Under the pieces are notes generated by a model. The model was not told where the DNA came from, did no database searches, and saw nothing but the letters and a program-made list of their open reading frames with translations. Positions 1 through 6,060 of a DNA stretch of 9,123 nucleotides are shown here, piece after piece. The position numbers and the translations under genes were made by a program. This DNA comes from Candidatus Omnitrophota bacterium (GTDB taxonomy: Bacteria; Omnitrophota; Gorgyraeia; Gygaellales; Profunditerraquicolaceae), in the NCBI GenBank assembly GCA_028711825.1, contig JAQTRM010000025.1, positions 6,838 to 15,960 of the forward strand. The letters are read 5' to 3'. The stretch's first letter is position 1. Every line of letters begins with the position of its first letter.

Positions 1-263
1 GCTTTTTTCGGAGATAATTTACGCATTAAACGCGATTTTCTGCGGTTTGCGGTAGCCGGATGTATGATGTTTTTCTTGGCGGCTTTATCTAAGCGGGAAA
101 AAACCTGGGAAATCAGGGCTTTAGCTTCCGCGTTGCTGCCTTTGGCCAAGAGACCCTGAAATTCTTTGATTGTTTTTTTAAGCTGTCCTTTTACCTTGAG
201 ATTACGGGTATGTTTTCTTTTGTTAATACGGTTGCTTTTTAATGATGTTCTGCGTCTAGGCAT
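1..263 (-). CDS. rpsT: Ribosomal protein S20, C-terminal end cut by window edge
   Basis: Small basic protein of the 30S subunit that binds 16S rRNA. Reading the minus strand from the ATG at 263-261 gives 87 codons with no stop before the edge. The protein opens MPRRRTSLKSNRINKRKHTR, is rich in Lys and Arg throughout, and ends with the typical S20 block LDKAAKKNIIHPATANRRKS followed by RLMRKL. S20 is usually about 85-90 residues, so only the last few codons can be missing. A strong Shine-Dalgarno AAGGAG (minus strand, 274-269) lies 5 bases before the ATG. The gene is divergent from murJ. Its leader carries the hairpin module described separately, which would place S20 synthesis under a structured 5' UTR. 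S20 is translationally autoregulated in E. coli; whether that applies here is inference. Confidence 0.95.
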   Translation of the reverse strand, partial: MPRRRTSLKSNRINKRKHTRNLKVKGQLKKTIKEFQGLLAKGSNAEAKALISQVFSRLDKAAKKNIIHPATANRRKSRLMRKLSPKK

Positions 264-272
264 TTATTCTCC

Positions 273-365
273 TTATGTACGGACATAACACCGACGCAAT
301 ACTTATTAGCGTCGGGTGTAAGCCCGGGTTTTAATTCAGACCCACGCGATTCCTTTTAGCGCGGG
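273..365 (-). promoter_or_regulatory. Structured rpsT leader: hairpins H1', H1 and H2 ending at the Shine-Dalgarno
   Basis: Read on the minus strand, the leader folds into three hairpins. H1' (365-341) pairs CCCGCGC with GCGTGGG, one G-U wobble, around the loop TAAAAGGAATC. H1 (318-289) pairs CACC, a bulged C and GACGC with GCGTCGGTG around the loop TAATAAGTATT. H2 (288-273) pairs TTATGT with ACATAA around CCGT, and its last two bases are part of the AAGGAG. The mismatch in H1' is A-C on the plus strand but G-U on the minus strand, which favours RNA made in the rpsT direction. The same H1-H2-SD order and loop occur before prfB. I do not recognise the element as a named riboswitch or ribosomal protein leader. 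A structured repeat inserted in the leader is the alternative. Confidence 0.7.
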
Positions 366-391
366 ACGCAACCACAAGTTTTTATGTATTG

Positions 392-420
392 TTTATAAAG
401 TCTTGTTGTCCAGATAGTAA
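392..420 (-). promoter_or_regulatory. Candidate sigma-70-type promoter for rpsT
   Basis: On the minus strand, TTACTA (420-415, 3 of 6 to consensus) and TATAAA (397-392, 5 of 6) are separated by 17 bases. Transcription would begin near 385, giving a leader of about 120 bases that holds all three hairpins. It overlaps the candidate murJ promoter facing the other way. It is a consensus match only. Confidence 0.4.
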
Positions 421-431
421 CTTAATATTAT
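403..431 (+). promoter_or_regulatory. Candidate promoter for the murJ operon
   Basis: TTGTTG (403-408) and TATTAT (426-431, one mismatch to TATAAT) are spaced by 17 bases. Transcription would start about 10 bases before the murJ ATG at 450. No Shine-Dalgarno is visible before that ATG, so the mRNA may have a very short leader. It shares DNA with the opposing rpsT promoter, so the two may compete. Confidence 0.4.
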
Positions 432-449
432 TATCATAATCGGCCGTCT

Positions 450-2003
450 ATGTCAACAAACAAATATCCTCCTGTAAACCATAACCGGAAAGTAGCGCGT
501 TGGGCAACGATTATCAGCCTGGCGACCCTTAGTTCGCGGCTTTTAGGTTTTATCAGGGATGTGATTATCGCCCGCCTGTTCGGGGTTTATATCTATGCCC
601 AGGCTTTCGTGATCGCCTTCCGTATCCCGAATCTATTCCGCGACCTGGTGGGTGAAGGCGCCTCCAACGCCGCGGTGGTTCCGGTATTAAGCGAATACAG
701 CGTTAAGCGTTCCCGGGAGGAGTTCTGGGAATTGGCTAATATCCTGCTTAATTTCCTGACGGTAATTCTTTGCCTGATCACGATCCTGGGAATAATTTTT
801 TCGCCTCTGATCGTGCGCCTGATCGCTCCCGGTTTTATTGGTTTTTCCGATAAGCTGCAGGCAACGATCAATTTAAACCGGATTATTTTCCCGTATATAC
901 TTTTGATAGGTCTGGCGGCTTATGCTACCGCGGTGCTTAATTCATTGAAAAATTTTACCGTTTCCGCATTCGCGCCCTGCTTATTGAATATCGCTATTAT
1001 CATCTGCGCCCTGCTTTTCGGGGAAGGGACCACGGGGCTTGCCGCCGGGGTCCTTTTGGGGGGTCTTTTGCAGCTGGCGGTCCAGGTCCCTCTTTTATAT
1101 AAAAAAGGTTTGCGTCCGAAATTCTCGCTTTGTTTCAGGCATCCCGGGGTAGAGCAGGTAAAAAGGCTGATGATCCCGCGTTTGGTCAGTTCGAGTATTT
1201 ACCAGCTGAACAATTTTATGGATTCAGTTTTTGGTTCGCTGGTGGCGATAGTAGGAGATGGGGGGGTAGCGGTCCTGTATTTCGCTTACCGCCTGATACA
1301 ATTTCCGATCGGGATTTTCAGCAACGCTGTCGCCCAGGCGATCCTGCCGACCTTTTCGGTCCAGGCCCTGGAAAAAGAGCCTGAAGAGTTGAAAAATACG
1401 CTTTCCTGGGGCCTGCGGATTGTTTTTTTTGTGATGCTGCCCGCAAGCGCATTTTTTATGGTCCTGGCGCGTCCGCTTGTTTTTACCCTTTTTGGCGGCG
1501 GAAAATTTGATCTCAACTCCGGATTGCTTACCAGTAACGCCCTTTTTTTTTACAGCATCGGGCTTGCCGCTTATGGAGGGACAAAGATCCTGCAGTCATG
1601 CTTTTTTGCTCTTAAAGATACCGTTACTCCCGCCAAGATCGCCGGTCTGGCGCTTTTGATGAATGTCGTTTTAAACGCGTTATTCATGTTCCCGCTTAAG
1701 ATTGGCGGATTAGCTCTGGCGACCTCGGTTTCCGGGATAATCTCATTTCTTTTTCTTTTTTTTATATTAAACCGCCGTCTTGGAGGTTTTGGGTTAAGAA
1801 AAATATGGGGTTCATTCTGGCGGATCCTGGGAGCTTCTTTGTTGATGTCCGGGGTATGTTTTCTGGTGAACCGTTCTTTGAATTTCGGCTGGGCGTTATG
1901 CTGCGGTGCGCTGGCTTATCTATTTTTTTGTTTTGTGTTAAGGGTCAAAGAGTTAAGAGAGATTATCGATTGGCTGCTTAGAAGGACGATAGATGATATT
2001 TAA
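450..2003 (+). CDS. murJ: Lipid II flippase MurJ (MviN family)
   Basis: Polytopic inner-membrane protein of the MOP superfamily that moves lipid II to the outer face for peptidoglycan assembly. The 517 residues fit the family (about 510-525) and are almost entirely hydrophobic segments, as expected for 14 helices. The N-terminal signature is clear: SSRLLGFIRD near residues 28-37, then AFRIPNLFRD at 56-65 and GEGA near 68-71. Arginines matching E. coli R18, R24 and R52 are R30, R36 and R64, and the arginine of the later YRLIQFPIG block is also kept. The residue matching E. coli D39 is Gln51, which is unusual. The ATG at 450 has no good Shine-Dalgarno, but no better start lies upstream. It is the first gene of the plus-strand run, with 18 bases to uvrC. 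Confidence 0.95.
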   Translation: MSTNKYPPVNHNRKVARWATIISLATLSSRLLGFIRDVIIARLFGVYIYAQAFVIAFRIPNLFRDLVGEGASNAAVVPVLSEYSVKRSREEFWELANILLNFLTVILCLITILGIIFSPLIVRLIAPGFIGFSDKLQATINLNRIIFPYILLIGLAAYATAVLNSLKNFTVSAFAPCLLNIAIIICALLFGEGTTGLAAGVLLGGLLQLAVQVPLLYKKGLRPKFSLCFRHPGVEQVKRLMIPRLVSSSIYQLNNFMDSVFGSLVAIVGDGGVAVLYFAYRLIQFPIGIFSNAVAQAILPTFSVQALEKEPEELKNTLSWGLRIVFFVMLPASAFFMVLARPLVFTLFGGGKFDLNSGLLTSNALFFYSIGLAAYGGTKILQSCFFALKDTVTPAKIAGLALLMNVVLNALFMFPLKIGGLALATSVSGIISFLFLFFILNRRLGGFGLRKIWGSFWRILGASLLMSGVCFLVNRSLNFGWALCCGALAYLFFCFVLRVKELREIIDWLLRRTIDDI

Positions 2004-2021
2004 CGGCAGAGGCGTGCGGGA

Positions 2022-3266
2022 ATGGATAATACAGATGTTCTAAAAAGAAAGGCATCGGCCGCTCCGGATTCTCCGGGGGTTTATCTGATGTCCGACCGGC
2101 AGGGCAGGGTTATTTATGTGGGGAAAGCCAAGTCCCTGAAAAAACGCATTCTGAATTATTTCGGAAGCGGGATGCCCGCAAAAACCCGGGCCTTAATGTC
2201 TAATGTCCGCGATATTCGGTTTTGTCTTGCTCCCAGCGAAGAAGCGGCCCTATTGCTTGAATTCAATCTTATCCATAAATTCAGGCCTCGGTATAATGTT
2301 TCGCTTAAAGATGATAAAAGTTTTCCCCTGGTGAAGATTTCCCGGGAAGATTTCCCGGTGGTCCAGATTACGCGCAAGAAGGATGATCCGGAGGCCGTTT
2401 ATCTGGGGCCTTATACCGATGCCAAGCTTTTAAAGGAAGTATTAAAGATAATCCGCCACGAATTTCCTTATCGATCGTGCCGGAGGATTCCGGTTAAGAG
2501 TTGTATTTACCACCGGATTAAACTTTGTCCGGCTCCTTGCGCCGGCATGATCAGTATCCGGCAATACCGCAAGACAATCGGTAATATTACCATGATCCTG
2601 GAAGGGAAAGCCGGTATCCTGATAAGAAAATTGACCAGGCTGATGCGCCGAAAAAGCGCCTCCCGGGATTTTGAATCCGCCGCCTTAATCCGCGACCAAA
2701 TCGTCAGCCTTTCCAGGATGTCCGGGCGCCGGGATGATTTCGAGGCAAAAAACGAATTGGAACTGCTCAAGGAAAACCTGGGGTTGGCAAAACTTCCGCT
2801 TAGGATCGAAGGATTCGACATTTCAAATATTTCGGGAAAACAGGCCACCGGATCAATGGTTAGTTTTTTCCGGGGCAGGCCGGATAAGGATAACTACCGT
2901 CGTTTTCGTATCAAGGGGGTCGCCGGGATCGATGACTATAAAATGCTTGCCGAAGTATTGCGCCGGCGTTATACTCGACTTTTGGAAGAGAAAAAGCCGC
3001 TGCCCGACCTTTTGCTTATTGACGGCGGCAAGGGCCATCTTCTGACCGCCGCTTTTCAGCTGGAGGCTTTGCATTTGAATATTCCTTTGGTGAGTATCGC
3101 TAAAAAAAACGAAGATGTATACAGCAGCCAGCCGGGAAAGGGTAATGTATTTCTGGTCAAGGACGGCGCGGCTTTAAACCTTATCCGCCGTATCCGTGAC
3201 GAGGCGCATCGGTTCGCGTTAGCTTACCATCATCTCTTGCGGCGGAAAGAATTTATCAAAAAATGA
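2022..3266 (+). CDS. uvrC: Short-form UvrC nuclease of nucleotide excision repair
   Basis: UvrC makes the two incisions around a lesion marked by UvrA and UvrB. In order: GIY-YIG nuclease (about residues 15-95; GVY 19-21, YVG 32-34, R42, E80); a cysteine cluster C153, C161, C169, C173, matching the four cysteines reported to hold an Fe-S cluster in E. coli UvrC; a UVR helix pair for UvrB contact (about 198-232, DFESAALIRDQI); and an RNase H-like nuclease (about 260-402) with D266 in GFDIS, D334 in LLIDGGKG and H396 in RDEAH. It has 414 residues against about 600. The region of about 130 residues between UVR and the RNase H core is missing, and so is the C-terminal HhH pair. The frame is open throughout, so this is a compact form and not a pseudogene. 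Its stop overlaps the next start by 4 bases. Confidence 0.9.
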   Translation: MDNTDVLKRKASAAPDSPGVYLMSDRQGRVIYVGKAKSLKKRILNYFGSGMPAKTRALMSNVRDIRFCLAPSEEAALLLEFNLIHKFRPRYNVSLKDDKSFPLVKISREDFPVVQITRKKDDPEAVYLGPYTDAKLLKEVLKIIRHEFPYRSCRRIPVKSCIYHRIKLCPAPCAGMISIRQYRKTIGNITMILEGKAGILIRKLTRLMRRKSASRDFESAALIRDQIVSLSRMSGRRDDFEAKNELELLKENLGLAKLPLRIEGFDISNISGKQATGSMVSFFRGRPDKDNYRRFRIKGVAGIDDYKMLAEVLRRRYTRLLEEKKPLPDLLLIDGGKGHLLTAAFQLEALHLNIPLVSIAKKNEDVYSSQPGKGNVFLVKDGAALNLIRRIRDEAHRFALAYHHLLRRKEFIKK

Positions 3267-3541
3267 GCGATTTTACGTTAAAGGTATATCGCGCGGTATT
3301 AAGTATCCCCTTCGGGCAGGTGCGTAGTTATAAATGGGTCGCCCGGAAAGCCGGTTCTCCCGGGGCCTGCCGCGCGGTCGGGCAGATTCTGAAGCGTAAT
3401 CCCTATCCTTTGATTATCCCCTGTCATCGGGTAGTTAACAGTAATCAAAAAGCGGGAGGGTATGCCTTTGGTGCCGGGCGCAAGATTTCACTCCTGGCGC
3501 TGGAAAAGGAGCTGGCGGCATGTATAATTTCCAAAAGATAA
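3263..3541 (+). CDS. ogt: One-domain O6-alkylguanine-DNA alkyltransferase (Ogt/MGMT type)
   Basis: Repairs O6-alkylguanine by moving the alkyl group onto its own cysteine, a suicide reaction. The 92 residues contain only the C-terminal DNA-binding and active-site domain. Visible are the start-of-domain block FTLKVYRAVLSIPFGQVRSY, the arginine-finger block GACRAVGQILKRNP (R37), and the active site IIPCHRVV with C54. The cysteine is intact, so this is a probable transferase and not an alkyltransferase-like protein, which has Trp there. The N-terminal domain of full-length Ogt/Ada/MGMT is absent; single-domain forms are known. The ATG overlaps the uvrC stop (ATGA), which suggests translational coupling between excision repair and direct reversal. 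Its own 3' end overlaps the next gene by 22 bases. Confidence 0.9.
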   Translation: MSDFTLKVYRAVLSIPFGQVRSYKWVARKAGSPGACRAVGQILKRNPYPLIIPCHRVVNSNQKAGGYAFGAGRKISLLALEKELAACIISKR

Positions 3542-4491
3542 GGTTTTCGCTGTTTTTTTTAAGCGTCCTGGTTTTTTTTCTCGGACTTCCGCTTATTCTT
3601 TTTTCCGCCTTCGGTTATAAATTTGACAACCGTTCGCTGAAATTCGTGAAGACCGGGCTGATCTTTGTTAAGACCCAGCCCGCGGGAGCGCGGATTTATT
3701 TCAACGGGAAGCTTCTTACGGAAAAAACTCCCACCAGCATGCAGGAACTTTTACCCGGAACCTACAGGATATCTCTGGAGATGGAACAGCATTATCCCTG
3801 GAAAGGGGAGGTGGAAGTGGAGGCCGGCAAAGTCAGCCGCATGGATAAGATCATTCTTTTTCCGGTACGTCCGAATTTGCAGCAATTAAACCAGGAGAGT
3901 TTTAATTTATTCTTTGTCGATCCTGATAAGAAGTCGATCTATTACCTGGATCAGGGGAAAGGCGTGGTTTACCGTTCGGGCCTGGATTCCGGAATTTTTG
4001 AAGATGTCGCCAGCCTTCCGGATAAGTTCGAACCGATTAACGGCTGGGCGGTTTCTCCGGACAGAAGGAAGCTTTTCGTATTCAACCAGCGCCAGATCGG
4101 CGTGGTGTTTTTCGATAACCGGGAAAATTATGAATATCCGGTTTCGCCGGTGCTCCTGGATTACCGTCGGGAGAAGGTCGCCGCCGCTTTCTGGCATTCG
4201 GACAGTTATCATCTGGTAGTCCTGACGGATAAGCATATCCAGGTTATTGAGTCCCGTCCCGGGGCTTTGCCGGTCAACCTGGTGGAGCTGAATAACGCCG
4301 AGAAGGCGGCTTTTTACGATTTCAAAGAAGATGTGTTGTATTTTAGCGATGCCCAGCGGAGCCCGGACGGGGAAATTTATAATAATCTTTATAAGCTGGA
4401 GCTGCATTCCAACCTTTATTCTTTGGAAAGGCTGATTATTCAGCCTTTTGAAGGCATTAAATCCGCGCAAAAGGAGGATAATGGTGAATAG
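3520..4491 (+). CDS. Membrane-anchored PEGA-domain protein with a propeller-like C-terminal part
   Basis: Function unknown. The 323-residue protein has a short cytoplasmic start, one strong hydrophobic helix (about residues 9-33) that anchors it or acts as an uncleaved signal, then a PEGA domain (about 46-113; TQPAGARIYFNGK and LLPGTYRISLEMEQHYPW). After residue 125 come at least four beta-rich units with a repeated style (LFFVDPDKKSIYYLD, AVSPDRRKLFVFN, FWHSDSYHLVVLTD, DFKEDVLYFSD). They resemble blades of a TolB- or WD-like propeller, though that fold is inferred. PEGA domains are typical of surface-layer and envelope proteins. The start has AAGGAG 8 bases upstream (3506-3511) inside ogt. 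The end overlaps the glycosyltransferase start by 11 bases, so the two proteins may act together outside or across the inner membrane. Confidence 0.75.
   Translation: MYNFQKIRFSLFFLSVLVFFLGLPLILFSAFGYKFDNRSLKFVKTGLIFVKTQPAGARIYFNGKLLTEKTPTSMQELLPGTYRISLEMEQHYPWKGEVEVEAGKVSRMDKIILFPVRPNLQQLNQESFNLFFVDPDKKSIYYLDQGKGVVYRSGLDSGIFEDVASLPDKFEPINGWAVSPDRRKLFVFNQRQIGVVFFDNRENYEYPVSPVLLDYRREKVAAAFWHSDSYHLVVLTDKHIQVIESRPGALPVNLVELNNAEKAAFYDFKEDVLYFSDAQRSPDGEIYNNLYKLELHSNLYSLERLIIQPFEGIKSAQKEDNGE
4471..4477 (+). promoter_or_regulatory. Ribosome binding site that decides the glycosyltransferase start
   Basis: AAGGAGG is a near-perfect Shine-Dalgarno. The ATG at 4481 follows after 3 bases and an in-frame GTG at 4484 after 6 bases. 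The usual spacing favours the GTG slightly and codon preference favours the ATG. Either rules out the in-frame TTG at 4448. Confidence 0.7.
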
Positions 4492-5977
4492 CCGCTTATC
4501 TTTAAAGCGTTTTCTTGAAATTGTCCCCGGAGGGTTATCCTGGGGGATAATTGTCGGGCTTATCTTCCTGTCTTTCTTCTTTCCGGTGTTCAGCGCGGTG
4601 ATCATCATTTCTTTTGATTTTTACTGGATTATCCGCACGGTTTATCTGACAACTCTCCTGGTGATGGCCCACCAGCGGATTTTTCGCCAGAGAAATGAAG
4701 ATTGGCTGGAACGCTGTATGCGGCTGCCCCCGGAAGCCGGATTTTCGGAATTATACCAGCTGGTAATTTTTCCGGTTTATAATGAAGGCTTGGAAGTTTT
4801 ACGTCCTTCCCTGGAAGCTTTAGCCGCCAGCCGTTATCCCCGGGACAAAATTATCGTGATTATGGCTTTTGAGGAAAGAAGTTCTTACGCGCGCGATAAC
4901 GCTCTTATCCTGGAGGAAAAATTCGGCGGCATTTTCGGATCTTATCTCTCAACTTTTCATCCCGACGGCCTTCCCGGGGAAGCCCGGACGAAGGGCGCTA
5001 ACGCTACCTGGGCGGCGAAGTCCGCCCGCGAACTGCTGGATGCCCGCAAGATCCGTTATCAACAGGTGGTGGTTTCGTGTTTCGACGCCGATACCTGTGT
5101 GGATAAGGAATATTTCGGTTGCTTAAGCTATCATTTTCTTACCGCGGAAAAAAGGCACCAGGCAAGTTATCAGCCGATGCCGGTTTACAATAATAACATC
5201 TGGCAGGCCCCGTCTTTCGCCCGGCTGGTGGAGATCAGCAGTTCATTCTGCCAGATGATTGAGAGCGTGCGCCTGGAGAAATTTGTCACTTTTTCAAGCC
5301 ATAGCATGAGTTTTAAAACCCTGGTGGAGATAAATTATTGGCCGGTGGACATGATCTCCGACGATTCGGTGATTTACTGGAAAAGCTACCTTTATTATAA
5401 CGGCGATTACCGCGTGGTCCCGCTTTATGTTACGGTTTCGCTGGACGCGGCTTATTCGGGGAATATCTGGAGGACAATGGTGGTGCAGTATAAACAAAAA
5501 AGAAGATGGGCCTGGGGTGTGGAGAATTTTCCTTTTGTGGTCGAAGGCTTCATCAGGAACAAGAATATTTCTTTGTTGAATAAGGTACGGAGGTCTTTTC
5601 ATCTTCTGGAGAGCCATGTCACCTGGGCGGTTTGGGCGGTGATTTTGGTGGTGATCGGCCCTCTGCCGATATTTTTCGGAGGGGCGTTTTTCAGCCAGAT
5701 GGCAATTGCTTATAACCTGCCCAGGATCGCCGGTTTATTGTTCAGGTTTACCTTGTTAACGAGCTTGACCTGGATCTTTTTAAGCTGGACTATCCTGCCC
5801 CCGCGCCCTAAAGGAATAAGCTGGTTTAAACATGTGCTCCTGGTTCTGGAGTGGGTTTTTGTCCCTTTTATCATTCTGATCATCGGTTCCGCTCCGGCAC
5901 TCGATGCCCAGACCCGCTTGATGCTGGCCCGGTACATGGAATTTAATCCTACATTAAAAGGTAATAAGGTGTTATAA
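4481..5977 (+). CDS. Multi-pass family 2 glycosyltransferase
   Basis: Predicted to transfer sugars from a nucleotide sugar on the inner face of the membrane; donor and acceptor are unknown. The 498 residues begin with two hydrophobic helices (about 19-43 and 46-63). A GT-A catalytic domain follows: LVIFPVYNEG (94-103) at the nucleotide fold, DAD (202-204) for metal and donor, ISDD (292-295) supplying the likely catalytic base, and QKRRW (339-343), the QxxRW motif of processive-type enzymes. About four more helices lie between 380 and 472. This is the layout of cellulose- and hyaluronan-synthase-like GT2 enzymes, but no specific product can be assigned. It overlaps the PEGA gene by 11 bases, so they are probably translated together. 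An envelope polysaccharide or a surface glycan linked to the PEGA protein is a guess from context. Confidence 0.85.
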   Translation: MVNSRLSLKRFLEIVPGGLSWGIIVGLIFLSFFFPVFSAVIIISFDFYWIIRTVYLTTLLVMAHQRIFRQRNEDWLERCMRLPPEAGFSELYQLVIFPVYNEGLEVLRPSLEALAASRYPRDKIIVIMAFEERSSYARDNALILEEKFGGIFGSYLSTFHPDGLPGEARTKGANATWAAKSARELLDARKIRYQQVVVSCFDADTCVDKEYFGCLSYHFLTAEKRHQASYQPMPVYNNNIWQAPSFARLVEISSSFCQMIESVRLEKFVTFSSHSMSFKTLVEINYWPVDMISDDSVIYWKSYLYYNGDYRVVPLYVTVSLDAAYSGNIWRTMVVQYKQKRRWAWGVENFPFVVEGFIRNKNISLLNKVRRSFHLLESHVTWAVWAVILVVIGPLPIFFGGAFFSQMAIAYNLPRIAGLLFRFTLLTSLTWIFLSWTILPPRPKGISWFKHVLLVLEWVFVPFIILIIGSAPALDAQTRLMLARYMEFNPTLKGNKVL

Positions 5978-5978
5978 T
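5970..5978 (+). promoter_or_regulatory. Extended -10 promoter for the pilT-like gene
   Basis: TGTTATAAT exactly fits the extended -10 form TGNTATAAT and straddles the glycosyltransferase stop codon. No good -35 lies 16-18 bases upstream, which is tolerated by extended -10 promoters. Transcription would start near 5985, so the pilT-like gene can be made independently of the operon before it. Confidence 0.45.
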
Positions 5979-5995
5979 AAAAAATATTTTTCGGA

Positions 5996-6029
5996 GATTG
6001 CGGAGCTTATTTGTCCGTTGCGCGCAATC
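5996..6029 (+). other. Possible hairpin in the pilT leader
   Basis: GATTGCG (5996-6002) is perfectly complementary to CGCAATC (6023-6029) across a 20-base loop. A smaller self-complementary TTGCGCGCAA (6018-6027) competes with it. No T-run follows, so it is not a terminator. It lacks the loop of the rpsT/prfB leader family. With only 7 bp it could be chance. Confidence 0.25.
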
Positions 6030-6060
6030 CGGTAGATGAAAATTTTTGGCGGGAGGTAAC

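Noticed and set aside
2022..3266. uvrC as a frameshifted or truncated pseudogene
   Set aside because: The frame is open, active-site residues of both nuclease domains are kept, and the end couples neatly to the next gene.
4448..4480. TTG start giving a longer glycosyltransferase
   Set aside because: It has no Shine-Dalgarno, and a strong AAGGAGG lies inside it just before the ATG at 4481 and GTG at 4484.
3907..4608. 233-codon open frame on the minus strand across the PEGA and glycosyltransferase genes
   Set aside because: It lies opposite two well-supported genes, has no recognisable domain and a composition typical of an antisense shadow.
6046..6060. TTG start giving a longer PilT-like protein
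   Set aside because: The added residues are encoded by the ribosome binding site itself, and the ATG at 6061 has GGGAGG at a workable distance.
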